Shown: positions 45,982-57,123, counted from the stretch's first letter. The stretch: DNA of 64,000 nucleotides from Amphiura filiformis (GCF_039555335.1 NC_092629.1:34721537-34785536); one strand, 5' to 3'. Numbers and translations are program-made. The notes: generated by a model not told the origin, from the letters alone.

Positions 45982-46738
45982 ACATCAGATGTCAAAAATC
46001 TTACACTAAAAGACACAATATTTCATGCCTAATTATAACACCAGGATATAAAAATAATTATAATGTATATCCAACTTCCAAGGACTATATGTTTTTAACT
46101 GACATTTACTGAAGAAAATAATATTGCTTTATATTATTTTGACTAACAATAGAAGCTAGTGACTAGGGATCTGAGTGCCTTCACAATTGGGGAATAGAGT
46201 GATATTATCAGATTACCATTTTAGATCAAAATGATACTTGAGCAATAATAGAATAGGGGAGTAAATGGGCTGATATGACAGGTCTAATCAGATTTAGGGT
46301 AAATGATTATCTCCCAGGTCTCTCTTTCTAGATCTTTCCATATTAAGGCCTACCAGTTATATTTTGATAAAATCGCGTTCCTTGCGGCAAGTTTGCGTAA
46401 AAGTTGCAACCATGCAGCTTTGGGTAGGGGTGAACTCGAATCTGTTGCGTTGCCTGGCAAACAATATTTTGAGACCTTGACCCTCAAAAAGATCCCTAAA
46501 TGACCCCATAGGACCGTGTAGGGGGCCAAAATTATTCCAATAACACGTTCAAACATGTCAAATTATGCATCTGGCCCCACGGATCCCAGAAATGTAATGT
46601 TTGTGCGTGTACGGCCTATTGTTAAGAAGTTATGGGGCACAAATGATCACAGGTCGGTTTGCTTGTTATGTATGGGTCAAAAGTCAATATTGCTCCAATT
46701 TTCGTAAAAGTTGAAACAAATTGTTCACCAAGCTTAGA

Positions 46739-46919
46739 GGTTTCAGAAAAAGAATAGTTTACACTATCTGCGATGTCTAGTTTAGCATGTTACACAGCAA
46801 AGAGTTAAAAGATATATAGGATTCCATACATGATTCAATGGTATTTGTATTTATTTATCATCTATCTTCTGAACTTGACATCGCAGATAGTAAAAACTAT
46901 TCTTTTCCTGAATCCTTTG
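46739..46919. repeat. Foldback hairpin inside duplication copy B
   Basis: Counterpart of 39251-39430, with gacatcgcagatagtaaaaa then ctattcttttcctgaatcc pairing with its inverse. Confidence 0.78.
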
Positions 46920-47212
46920 AACGCAAGGAACAGTTTGCATCCATATTTACTCAAATCGGGGCATATAGCATGGTCACTATATATATATCCTACACACAAT
47001 AATATCATTTACATTTTTGTGATCCTTTAGACCCAGACGAATAATTTGACATGTTTTACAGTGACTTTGGAGCATGTTTAATTTACGATCATGTATGGGG
47101 TTTGGTGGTCTTTTTAAGGGTCACGGGGTTCCCATAATTATAGTATTGCAGACAAATTTTTTGAATCCAGCATTCCCGAAATAACCAAAATAATTTGGTT
47201 GCCATCTTATAC

Positions 47213-48734
47213 GGGTATTTCTCTGAAAAGGTGTACTATTGGGAGATAGGCAAATATGAATTTGAAAATGATTATAAAAATGTTTCCTTTACATATCTGT
47301 AAGGATGTAAGTCTCTAGTGCATGAAAACAATATTTGGCGCAATGAGTTATGAGTTTTATGGATAACTTGTAAGTTGCTTGATTCATGTTTGCTTTTTTC
47401 ATTGAAAAATATGATTTTGTACTTTCGTCATTTAGTTGGGACAATGAGAGGCAGGCTGTACGGAAAAAGTCATGTCTGTTTGTATTTTTTTTATACAAAC
47501 TTAAGTATATTCATAATTTTGCTTGAAATAACTAAATAAATTTCTATTGACATAGTAAACACATACAATATCAATTACATTTCCAAATAGTAAATTCCAT
47601 GTTGTCTGGGTCAAAGGTCAAATAAAGGTCAACAACAATTGTGATGGAGATGACATTGCTGTGATGGAGATGATGGTGATGTGACGGAGATGATATTTCT
47701 ACACAGATTCCTATAGAGAATCATCTCCGTCATAATTGTACCGATAAATTTGATTTCAGTAATGTTTTCACACTACTTGAAAATGAAATTCATACAGATG
47801 AGAAGGTTTAGAATTGGTAAGCACTTTCTGATAAACTAAACTGGACTTCGCTGTATCTCAAGATCCGGTGCTGTGATGGAGATGATGGTGATGTGACGGA
47901 GATGATATTTCTTCCACGAATTCCTATAGAGAATCATCTCCGCCACGGCAAATTGTGACGCCAACTGATGTAGCGGAGATGATGGTTCAGACATTGCTTA
48001 CGGTTAATAACAGGGCAAAGCTTACCCACGTGTTACATAACACCACAACAGCTTGTGGGACATATTCAACCATCATTATTTTCCGGAAAAATTCAACAAT
48101 AACACTTAGGCCTATATCAAATTGATCAGAAACGTTTGGAGATGATGTTGAATAAAGGTACGCGCCTGTATACTTGAAGATACCCTCAAAATTGGCAGGA
48201 AAAGAGTGCCAATATGCAGCTATTTCGGGTTGATGTTTTTCGTCGTCTGTAAACGGCAGCGTACGGGGTCAAATTATTGACCTCTGATATTTGGTCTTCA
48301 CCTCCAGCCGTTTTGATGCCAATGTGACGGCAATGATGCAAAACTCAGGGACAGCAATTTTTTGACACAAATTTGTGAATTATTCCATAAAATTGACTTT
48401 AGAAGTGGTTTTAAGCGTTTAAACCTTCTTAGACATGATATTTACCCCAGTCAGTGGTAATGTTCACTTCCCACACTTGCTCACAAAAATACTACTAAAT
48501 CACTAAAAATCGGTGTGTGACATCGGGACATGGGGTTTTCAGGGGGGTCGTCAGATATTGAAGAATTTTTTGACTCCAAGAAATTTATTTTTCCCCACTT
48601 GGATGTTCTTAACTATTTTTATACATACAAAAGTCCATGACTAAGCCAAAAAAGGAAAAAAAATCCGCTTTTAAAACTTTTATGAGCGCCGAAAGTCGCG
48701 GGACTTAAAAGTTCACCTTTTCAGAGAATCACCC
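47213..48734. mobile_element. Element with GGGT(A/G)ATTTCTCTGAAAAGG-type ends and ATAC target duplication
   Basis: The left end gggtatttctctgaaaaggt then g is mirrored at the right by caccttttcagagaatcacc then c. ATAC lies at 47209-47212 and 48735-48738. Inside are two copies of gtgatgtgacggagatgata then tttct (47675 and 47890 on). No transposase was recognised. 1.52 kb. Confidence 0.8.
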
Positions 48735-49487
48735 ATACGCGAACTTGTTGCTATAGATCCTTAAATATAAAGCACAAGAGCGGTTCTCGGGTTTCGCGGT
48801 TTTCGGCATACGCGCTTGGTGTGTAAGGTTGTTGGGTGGTGGTATGGTAGTAGGTGAAAAACCTCGCGGGGGTGTGTTTATATGTGAGTTTCTTTTCAGA
48901 ACCATATGTTCGCAGCCAGGATGATGACTGGGGAATGTGGGGTGATGAAGAAGGAAATATATAACTATGGAAATGTAAAGAGGAAGGGAACATGCATTTC
49001 ATTAATTATATTTTTTATATTATAAATTGGTAAATTAATAAAATGATGATCACATTGTTTATAAGGTAATTCATTGTCACAGTTTTAAGGGATTTAAGAC
49101 AAGTAAATAAAGTAATGAATATTGAGATGAATTTTAATATACTAGCTCTTTTGTTTGAAGCTATAACGGTTACACAGGGTACATTTGTTTAAGACTCGTG
49201 TAGAAATACGAAACAAACAACAAGTTTACCCACATTATGTGTCTAAAGTATTTGATATTATATAAAGATTGATAAACAAGTATGATTGACAGTGTGTGTT
49301 AGGGACTAAGTCCCCGATCAAAGTCCTGTTAAAAATGCAAAGTAGCCTACATAGTCGATTTTTAACTCGGGCTTTCGCGATTAATAAACTGGTAGATTCT
49401 AAAATCAGAATTGTTCAGTATTGAAGTGCCATTATAATATGTTGCATTCAATAATAATTATAAGCCTCCGTATACTTTACTGTTACT

Positions 49488-50091
49488 GTCACTAATATAA
49501 TTATATAAACTTTTTCATAACCATTTACTAGTGTTTTGATGTAATAAATATTTCAAGTTCAACTGAATGCGTTCATCATGATCAAACGTCAACCTATTTA
49601 AACACAAGCTAAACATATAGTTTGATATCTAAACATGTCGTTTAGCAAAACGATAGAGCTGTAACACTTTTTTAACACGTTAGGCGTTTAGCCAAATTGT
49701 TATTGTCGTCTACATGTACCTTGTCAGGTTACCATCTTGAGTAATGCAGAACTGCGTCATGCGATGAAAAGATGTCAAACGCGCTTGCAGATGCATGATA
49801 TGCTAGTGTAAATTACTCTAAAAAACAAGCGAACATCCTGGGGACCACGGGGTAGATTTCCTATTTTTGTTATTGAACAACTTTTGTTCCATCAAACTGG
49901 CCCGGATGTTGTATCTCTCTGCCTCTTCTCCCATAACGGTGGTACTGCATGGTTAGTTCTTGAAACAGATTCATCAGGATCGTTCATAGTTCATTAGCCT
50001 GATAAAGGTTCTTTTTCAGATCCAATAAAATGATACTACTCACTCAGAAATATTCCTGTCAGGAATCTTGTTCACTCTGGTACTGGTGTTT
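49488..50091. other. No feature recognised in this part of intron 1
   Basis: AT-rich, no long open frame, no clear inverted or tandem repeat seen. Confidence 0.45.
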
Positions 50092-50420
50092 CTAGATGTT
50101 TTTAGATCCGGCAACACTTCTGTCTGGTTTTGATGACGTCACCAAACTTTCTTGTTGCCGAGAATTTATGACCTGGAAATAAATTGTGTCCAGTCTGTAA
50201 GCCCCCTCGTCCTTGTTCATGGTGTCTTTCCCTCTATTTCTAATACAGATTGCTTCCTTTAGCCAGCGTGTTGTTTTGTCGCATTCTTGATCAATGACCT
50301 GAGTCTCTTCCCATGCACCCAATCATATGATTTTGGTGTGCAACATGTTCTGCAATAGCCGATTTGTGGATTTCTGAAGCTTGTCTTTTGGATGAACTTA
50401 CATGTGCAACATGTTAGTTC
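50092..50420 (-). pseudogene. GIY-YIG endonuclease fragment, Penelope-like element (C-terminal part)
   Basis: The minus strand gives KSAIAEHVAHQNHMI in one frame and GAWEETQVIDQECDKTTRWL, then KEAICIRNRG, MNKDEGAYRL in the next. The order of an AEH...H motif, a W(R)..KEA.xIR motif and a MN(R/K)DEG motif is typical of the endonuclease end of Penelope-like elements. Frameshifted and lacking the reverse transcriptase. Confidence 0.62.
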
Positions 50421-50439
50421 ATCCAAATGACAAGCGCGA

Positions 50440-50570
50440 TCGATCGGCCGAGGTTATATATGAGACCCCGGGATATGAGATCCCGTGTCAGAATTGCCCC
50501 AAAACTTACATCGGTTAAACAGGTCGCTTGTTTGATAGGCTAACAGAACACAAATCAGAAAGTGAAAAGT
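50440..50570 (+). pseudogene. GIY-YIG endonuclease fragment, Penelope-like element (N-terminal part)
   Basis: The plus strand gives GYEIPCQNCPKTYIG, a stop codon, then TGRLFDRLTEHKSESEK. YxIPCxxCxxxYIGxTGR...EHK is the diagnostic start of the GIY-YIG domain in these elements. It points away from the minus-strand part at 50092-50420, so the element is rearranged. Confidence 0.65.
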
Positions 50571-50800
50571 GAGCTATTTTAACGTGTCTCACTGTCACGT
50601 TCGTGCAATGAGATAAAAGTGTTGATGAAGTAGAGTGCGTTTCAAAAATAAAAAGATATGCTTTAATAGTGACCGTAAGAAAGGCTCTACCATTGTCTAC
50701 TATTAAAGCATATCTATACACGGATTGTTAATTGTCACTGCACGAATATTTTATCTCGGCACGAACGTGACAGTGAGACACGTTAAAATAGCCCCTGCTT
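50567..50800. repeat. Foldback element just upstream of oxidase-like exon 2
   Basis: gctattttaacgtgtctcac then tgtcacgttcgtgc pairs with gcacgaacgtgacagtgaga then cacgttaaaatagc. The centre tatgctttaatagt also mirrors actattaaagcata. Confidence 0.82.
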
Positions 50801-50873
50801 GGTCACATCTTTCTGGTTGCAGATTTATTTGTCTGTGTGTAACTAAACCTTTCTATCATTATTACCGTTCCAG

Positions 50874-51054
50874 GTGGTGTTCTTCAGAGAATCCAGTTTG
50901 GTGGAATTGAACTAGCCTCCGGTTACATGTGGTTAACACCCCCTGATCTTCATCTTGCAGAAAAAGACAAAATAGGATTGCAGGAAGTCAACTATGAATC
51001 CTACATGGTTCTTAATGATTATGGAGAGAATGTGACAGACATGTTTAACCAAAG
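50874..51054 (+). CDS. Oxidase-like exon 2
   Basis: Residues 72-131, acceptor TTCCAG|GT, donor CAAAG|GTAACG, phase 2. GGVLQRIQFGGIELASGYMW aligns without gaps to the GGRMRK...VEIGANW region of MPAO. The GG-R arginine is Val and the active-site Glu after NWV is not present. Two N-x-T/S sites may be glycosylated if the protein is secreted. Confidence 0.88.
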
Positions 51055-51767
51055 GTAACGGCATAGTGTCACCGTGATAAAGCCTTGTAGGTGTAGACTT
51101 TATATTGAAGAGGTGGTTGCTTCATCCATCAGGGTGTTCAAACACTCCCAATGGATTATAAGAGAATTGAAGAGAGGGAGGGAGGGAGGGTATGTGATAA
51201 ACAAAATAGCAGAAGAAATGTCAGAAATGTAAGAACCTAGATTAGATTGAAGCAAGTCAACTCTGATTCCCACATGTTTTTTTTTTTTACAATCATATGG
51301 AAGATATGAAGTAGATGTTTGACCAAGGGTAGTATTAACTTATGTGAAGAAGAGGAAGGGAGGGATGGGTGAAAACACAATGTGGGATTGAAGAAAGCCG
51401 ACTGTGATTACTACCAGTAGCATTCTGCCGTCTGCCGAATTCATAACGATATGATTGCTGCGTGGTTCATAATTATGATTATGATGGATAAATTATGTAA
51501 ACTTGTCAAAAGGTCAGGTTTTAAAAAATGGTATAACTTGATGGTGGGATGAACTCGAAATTGTTTTAATAGGTGATTGTGCCTGCATATTCAACAATTT
51601 TAACTTCAATCAGGCAAAATTGGGCTATTTGTCTAAAACAATTGAGAAAATGTTGGCAAAATGTCTCAATCATATACAAGAAATTGCCAATTGATACCCC
51701 TCTACCTCTCCGCCCCCCCCCCATGCAGAAAAATCACTTACAGGTTTCTTACATTTTCATATCAAAG

Positions 51768-51939
51768 GTATGCAGCTTTTTACGAAGGAGATGAAAAAAT
51801 CTACGATATAGCAGGGGTGGTGGCAACGGGACAAGGTCAGGATGTCTCTCAGAAGACAGCCCTTGCTATATGTCAGGCTGGGTTGCCGCTATCCCGTTGG
51901 ATCGCCTCGTGGAGTGGTCGGAATTAGATTTTGGTGAAG
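51768..51939 (+). pseudogene. Oxidase-like exon 3, carrying a frameshift
   Basis: The first part reads YAAFYEGDEKIYDIAGVVAT and QDVSQKTALAIC in one frame. The second part reads GWVAAIPLDRLVEWSELDFG in another frame that joins exon 4 correctly. The switch lies at about 51858-51885. The exon has 172 nt where phase 2 in and phase 1 out require 173, so one base is missing (or two are extra). An alternative acceptor at 51744 has the same problem. Confidence 0.85.
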
Positions 51940-52109
51940 GTAAGGATACTATCCTCATAGTCAGTGACGATACCGGGAATATTTCCGGGGGGGGGGGGGG
52001 TAAAGGGAATTTCAGGGGGGGGCAAAATCATCAAATTTTGCGCAAAATCGCCGCAAAAAGTGAAAACTTACGTAATTTTGGAGAGTCTGTCTCAAAAGTG
52101 GAGGGGGGG

Positions 52110-52890
52110 CGCAAGAAAAATGCTTTTTTAGGTCACAGCTACTTTATGATACAATAGGCCTACTACATGATTTATAAACTACTTTTACTTCATAAAAATG
52201 CAAAAGTTACAAACAGCTCCACAACTGGATGTCGGGGTGGCGGGGCCCAAATGGCAATCAAAAGGATCATATTATTTCCACTATTTTATTACCATTTTTC
52301 TTAAGTGCATATTTATTTATTTATTTACACTCAAAGCAAGCTGTGAAGGAAAATTCCTTAGCAAATCATCCCAAGGCTGAGAGAAAATATGTTAGTCCCT
52401 ACCAAACTGACCCCTAAAGATTTAAATTATAGAGTCCGAAGTTTTTTTGTTTCACGGAAAACTGAAAGGTACAACACGGAAAATGACATTTTTGCATGGT
52501 TGAAAAATTAAATTAATTTATGTAATGATCAGCTTTCACATCTTTCTGATTTCTGAAAACAACATGCTCACATTTTCAAATAAACATTATTAAATCTTTG
52601 TGTGTAAGTTAGTTGAACAATATAGTATTTTTTGTGTTCTGGTATTTAAGTTCAGATCCGGGGTTCAGATATGCAATTTTATTTTGTGGGGGAAAAAAGC
52701 AGAAGTCATAAGTGTCTGAATTCCAACCAAATTGAACAGTTTTAGCCATATTCAAGATCAATCCAACTAAAGCAACTAGGGGGCCAATATTTGTAAAATT
52801 CAATTGGATTTCGTAATTTTCCACAATATTCAGCTGCATTTTAACATCAATCGACTATATCTAGTTCCACTCACAGTGTTATCACCCATA
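52110..52890. other. Oxidase-like intron 3, no feature recognised
   Basis: Starts after G-rich tracts at about 51985-52110. AT-rich, no coding or repeat structure that can be supported. Confidence 0.45.
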
Positions 52891-52896
52891 ATGTTT

Positions 52897-53013
52897 ATGA
52901 GTACAATGGTAAGAATATTTTCATGGGGTGAAATATGGACTGTTCCATTCAACAAGGCTTTCCCGAGTTGAATGGGACAGTTCATATTTCATCGAATGAA
53001 AATATTCTTTCCA
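52897..53013. repeat. Foldback repeat in oxidase-like intron 3
   Basis: caatggtaagaatattttca then tgggg...gaaatatg pairs with catatttcatcgaatgaaaa then tattctttccattg. The centre is attcaacaaggctttcccga. Confidence 0.72.
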
Positions 53014-53284
53014 TTGAACAAATAAAACATTCAACATTTTGTTTTATATAACTCATTTCAAAATTCTTTTTCTTTCACTTAAATTTATGAATCACCCAAA
53101 AAACAAAATAAATTAAAAATATATTACAATTTACAAACTGTATTTATTTTAGAAGCGACACCCATACCTATAATCGGCGAGTCGGGGTAGTCTTCGTGTG
53201 GGATATACACTCGCGTCTGTAAGCGTTGCTATGGTAGCTGCGAGTGAGTGCAATGGAAAAGGGACTATTGCGTGGACGCGGAAT

Positions 53285-53392
53285 GTAATAGTCTATAAAT
53301 AGCAACAATAATCAATAGTAATTGACCAATCAAATGATAAGAATGTTTGTATAATAGTCTATAAATAGCAACAATAATCAATATTCTATTAC
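53285..53392. repeat. Direct repeat of about 30 bp, two copies
   Basis: taatagtctataaatagcaa then caataatcaat occurs near 53289 and 53352. The linked phrase ttgaccaatcaaatgataag also recurs near 53970. Confidence 0.65.
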
Positions 53393-53626
53393 CCCCACGA
53401 CCCATTATTCAAAATCGCGCACTGTGAGAATGGAATGTCAGGGGTGTGTTATTGTATGTGCATACCTGCTTATAGGGGAGAATGGAATGTTAGGTTGTGT
53501 TATTGGAATGTGCATACGCTTTGGTTACGGTATGTGCTCCACCTTGAGGTAAACAACTTGAAATATTTGGGCAAAAAAATTGATATTTTCTCTTTAAATC
53601 ACACTATTTTGTGGTAATAGAATAGA

Positions 53627-53782
53627 AATAAAGGGTGCAGCATTATCCTTTACACGCAAATAATGTGTCCTCGGCAGTAAAACGTTTAAATAATGGGTTC
53701 GGCTGCGCCTCACCCATTATTTACGTTTTACTGCCTCGGACACATTATTTTCGTGTAAAGGATCATGCATTACCCTTTATTT
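53627..53782. repeat. Foldback MITE with TAAAGGGTGCAG-type ends
   Basis: cctttacacgcaaataatgt then gtcc pairs with ggacacattattttcgtgta then aagg. The centre ataatgggttcggctg pairs with cagccgaac-like sequence on the other side. Confidence 0.75.
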
Positions 53783-53783
53783 C

Positions 53784-53966
53784 TTAAAGAGGAACAAATG
53801 TTGGCCTGGTCAACTGGCCAGTTGGTAGACGACCTTGTCCTTATAGATCACACTTCTGTATACTTGTATACATGTCTGGACTTAGGTGGTGTCTGGACTG
53901 ACATGCCCTGGGCCACATAACTCAATTATGTAGTTCATTATTCCAGATGTGCTTGTTCCTCTTTAA
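53784..53966. repeat. Short element with TTAAAGAGGAACAA ends
   Basis: ttaaagaggaacaaatgttg at the left is mirrored at the right by gatgtgcttgttcctcttta then a. The inner parts pair poorly. It directly follows the previous foldback. Confidence 0.6.
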
Positions 53967-54015
53967 GTAATTGACCAATCAAATGATAAGAATTTTTGTA
54001 TGAGTTATATAAAAC

Positions 54016-54192
54016 GGGCTATTTCATTTGAAATCCACACTCCCCATGGTAGACATGACCTTAATCTTTCGCGCAGGGAGTGTGAATTTCAAAGGGTTAC
54101 CTGAATGGGTGAGTCCATTTGAAATCTACACCACCTGTGTGGAAGATTAAGGACATGTCTTTCAGGGGTGTATGGATTTCAACTGGAATAGC
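54016..54192. repeat. Foldback MITE, GGGCTATTCCAGTTGAAATC family, copy 6
   Basis: gggctatttcatttgaaatc at the left and ttcaactggaatagc at the right, with the usual catgaccttaatctt and ggtgtatggattt motifs. It lies in oxidase-like intron 3. Confidence 0.75.
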
Positions 54193-54216
54193 ACAGAAAG
54201 TTTTCCATTTATTATG

Positions 54217-54456
54217 TAGCCTTGTTCAAGGCCTTCCTCATGACCATTTTCGGGCTCGCCAAGTCAGTGAGGGCCACAGATTACGGCTACTAATGACCGT
54301 GCGTAAAAACGTCGCCCTACGGGCTCGCAGGCTCAATCCGAGTTCGATCGTTCGACTTAGGCATGATTATAAGCAGCCGCAGTCTGTGGCCCTCATATCA
54401 TGGACTTGGCGAGCCCAAAAGTAGTGATAGGATTCAAGTGGCCTTGAACAAGGCTA
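54217..54456. repeat. Foldback element with TAGCCTTGTTCAAGGCC ends
   Basis: tagccttgttcaaggcc pairs with ggccttgaacaaggcta. The second arm is gggctcgccaagtca against tgacttggcgagccc-like sequence. It ends about 50 bp before exon 4. Confidence 0.78.
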
Positions 54457-54507
54457 TTTATTATCAAGCAAATTAAAAAGATGACTCCTCTGCGTGTTTC
54501 TCTACAG

Positions 54508-54644
54508 CACCATATGAGTTCCAACACCTAATAGATGAGGAATACCCTCCAGAATATATAATAACGGATTACAACCAAGGATTCTTTCCTGATGTACATG
54601 CTAAACTTGTAGGCCTACCGGGTAAAAACCTCAAGTTTAACAAG
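54508..54644 (+). CDS. Oxidase-like exon 4
   Basis: Acceptor CTACAG|CA, donor AACAAG|GTAAGG, phase 0 at the end. It encodes APYEFQHLIDEEYPPEYIIT, DYNQGFFPDVHAKLVGLPG and KNLKFNK, equivalent to the region of MPAO before KVVREI. Confidence 0.88.
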
Positions 54645-55656
54645 GTAAGGGACCGTGAAAATGTGTGGTTATTTTTTTCAGGCCCCCCCCTTAGGAGGGT
54701 CAAAAATTTTCAGCCCCCCCCCCTTTTTTTGCATCAGGCCCCCCTTACAAGTGTTTGTGAACGGGGATAGGCAGTGGGTTCATGGCTCTTCATTTTGCCA
54801 ACAGAGTGGGACAATTTAGACTTTCTCCTTGCTTCATTTAGAATTATGTACAATTAATCTGATCAACTTTTGCACATTGTATCACAATTAATCTGATCAA
54901 CTTAATCTGATAAAATTAATCTGATCAACTTTTGCACATTGTATCACAATTGCAAAGCTTTGAAAAAAAACCAACTTGTTGACAACTTGTGTGTTTTGCA
55001 TAACACTAAGCCTTTATGTCAGTCTTCAAAAAATGTCCAGATTTTAGGAATCAATTTTGCTCAGATGACATGTGCAAAAAGTGCATGCAAAAGTATACAT
55101 TTTTCAGGAATTTTGCAACCATTTCAGGAGTTTTTGACAACACTTTTTGACATAGCTTTCTAACTTATGAATTCACGGTTGTTTGATGTGATCATTTATT
55201 AATTTTTCTAACAAAAAACATATGTTCAATTCTAAGACCTGGGCAATACCAACAGCTATCATACTAATACACATATATTTTAAAGCTATTTTTAAACAAG
55301 ATTTTCGTTTCTATATCAAATTATTCATCTTTTTCTGCTTTTTTGTGGTAATGCTTATTCTTTAAACTGTATATTGGTGTGATAATTGAGGGCGCTATTT
55401 ACATATTTTTAATTTAAATTAGCTAAATAATATGACTTATTCCTTACATTTCGTGATAAAAAGTTTTTTGAAAATGTTCTTGCCATTTATTATTAATTTT
55501 TCTGATGTTCAAATACCATTATACAAGTGTCTACCCCTTATAATGATGTAAACAAGATTTAAGATAAACAGTGCCATCATTGTTCAACTTTTCTTTAAAT
55601 TGACACAGTTTTACATTACATCAAACAACAATGAATTGTGTTTTCACCCAATACAG
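54645..55656. other. Oxidase-like intron 4
   Basis: Begins with C-rich tracts (gcccccccccttttttt) and then has a directly repeated phrase, cacaattaatctgatcaact, near 54843-54950. The rest is AT-rich with no recognised feature. Confidence 0.5.
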
Positions 55657-55945
55657 GTAGTGCGGAACATTGACCAATCTGGCGACAAAGTAGTTGTGAC
55701 CACAGAAGGCAAACATCAATACACCGCTGATTATGTCCTGGTCACCTTCGGCATTGGAGTCATCCAACAAGGAGAGGTTACTTTCACTCCAGATCTTCCA
55801 CCATGGAAGACGGAGCAGATCTTCCGCTATCAGAGGGGCACCATAGATTCAATCTTTCTGAGGTTTTCCAGCAGCTTCTGGGGGGATAAAGAGTGGATAT
55901 ATCATGCTAGCGAGCGTAATGATGTAGACCGTCATTATTACCCAG
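55657..55945 (+). CDS. Oxidase-like exon 5 (substrate-domain core)
   Basis: Acceptor AATACAG|G, donor CCCAG|GTTAGT, phase 1. It encodes VVRNIDQSGDKVVVTTEG, YTADYVLVTFGIGVIQQGEV and GTIDSIFLRFSSSFWG. In MPAO the last piece is YTKIFLKF, with catalytic Lys300; here the position is Ser. Confidence 0.92.
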
Positions 55946-56106
55946 GTTAGTGATGAATACAGGTACTAACATCCACAACATGCTCATCTATCAGGGCACA
56001 CTTCCTTAATCCTAATACATTTGTACATGTGTTTTTTGACGAAAATGTAGGTTTTAAAATTCAAAACCTCAAGTGTTCCTTACAATATTTTTCAAATTCT
56101 ATCCAG

Positions 56107-56225
56107 TGTTCTTGAATCTAGAAGCAGAGGGCTACTATGCTGACAGCAAGATGCTAGTGGCCTTTGTCACCGGTGAGGAGGCTCTCAGGGTAGAAGGACT
56201 GACAGATGGACAAGTTGCAAATGAG
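56107..56225 (+). CDS. Oxidase-like exon 6
   Basis: Acceptor ATCCAG|TG, donor GAG|GTAAGT, phase 0. It encodes LNLEAEGYYADSKMLVAFVT and GEEALRVEGLTDGQVANE, matching the VLLVTVTDEESRRIE part of MPAO. Confidence 0.9.
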
Positions 56226-56709
56226 GTAAGTCAATCAATGAACTAATCAATCAATCAACTAATCAATCAACTAATTAATCAATCAAAATTTGCATCAATA
56301 GTATTTGATATTTCAGGTAGTGCAAAAAACCTAATGAGCAAATCAATTAATCAGTATATTAAGAGGCCAATTTCACATCCATATGTATCACAGTATCCAA
56401 CTTTGGATCATTAAACCACAATACACAATGTAAACATGGGTAATGGTATTTAATGATTGAATTCAGCATGTCCACAGTAGCCCATGAAACTGAGAAACTT
56501 ATAAGAAAGTTTAAAGTCCCTGGCGATAAATTTAGCCAAAAAAATGTGCAATTTACCGCGTTTTCCCATGTGACGTGGGGCCTTTCAGAAACAAAGTGTA
56601 GGAAAGGAGATGTATCAGTCAATCAATCACATCATAGTAAAACATAGATGGTTACACATACTTGATCCACAGAATAATGCCACGTACATGACATCTATTA
56701 TATTTCTAG

Positions 56710-56925
56710 ATTCTTGCAGTCTTGCGATCCATGTTTGGAGCAGAAACGGTATCCACCTTGGAAGAAATCTATGTTGAACGTTGGGCATCTGACCCCTTCC
56801 ACTACGGTCTATTCTCAACATGGCCTGTTCCTTCCAATGTCCCAGTAGATGCAGCTCAGCGTCTCCGTGCCAAAGTTGGCCGCATATTCTTCGCCCAACA
56901 AGCTAGTGACCCCTTTATTGGGTAG
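56710..56925 (+). CDS. Oxidase-like exon 7 up to the in-frame TAG
   Basis: Acceptor TTTCTAG|ATT. It encodes ILAVLRSMFGAETVSTLEEI, YVERWASDPFHYGLFSTWPV and VGRIFFAQQASDPFIG, then TAG at 56923. In the family FFAGEAT or YFTGEHT is followed by a Gly-Tyr motif. The stop falls at the position of that Tyr, so TAC or TAT to TAG is the simplest change. Confidence 0.88.
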   Translation: MLAVLRSMFGAETVSTLEEIYVERWASDPFHYGLFSTWPVPSNVPVDAAQRLRAKVGRIFFAQQASDPFIG

Positions 56926-57044
56926 CCCTCTGGAAGCGTTGGGGCTAGTATTACGGCTGTGGAGCAAATGTCGGCTTGTATCCAGGGCGAAGAGTGTCTA
57001 GAGTATGAGCCGGACATGAGTGGAAATATCGGGATGGGAGGGGT

Positions 57045-57123
<79 letters not shown>

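Larger units (their letters stand above)
42112..49487. repeat. Segmental duplication, copy B, enlarged by insertions
   Basis: Same ends as copy A. It is interrupted by elements at 42268-43644, 44072-45183, 45317-45981 and 47213-48734. Copy A supplies the empty site for the first two; it diverges next to the others (at 47196-47212, just left of the last one, it lacks about a dozen bases). Confidence 0.87.
37185..50873 (+). other. Oxidase-like intron 1 (13.7 kb)
   Basis: It joins codons of the continuous alignment SNRT|GGVLQR, so no exon is missing inside it. It holds the segmental duplication, two inverted repeat-array elements, a TTAA element, a TIR element and Penelope-like fragments, each listed separately. 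Confidence 0.8.

Noticed and set aside
56923..56925. Stop-codon recoding (selenocysteine or programmed readthrough)
   Set aside because: TAG is not the selenocysteine codon, and the following CCC is not a known readthrough context. A Tyr-to-stop change is simpler.
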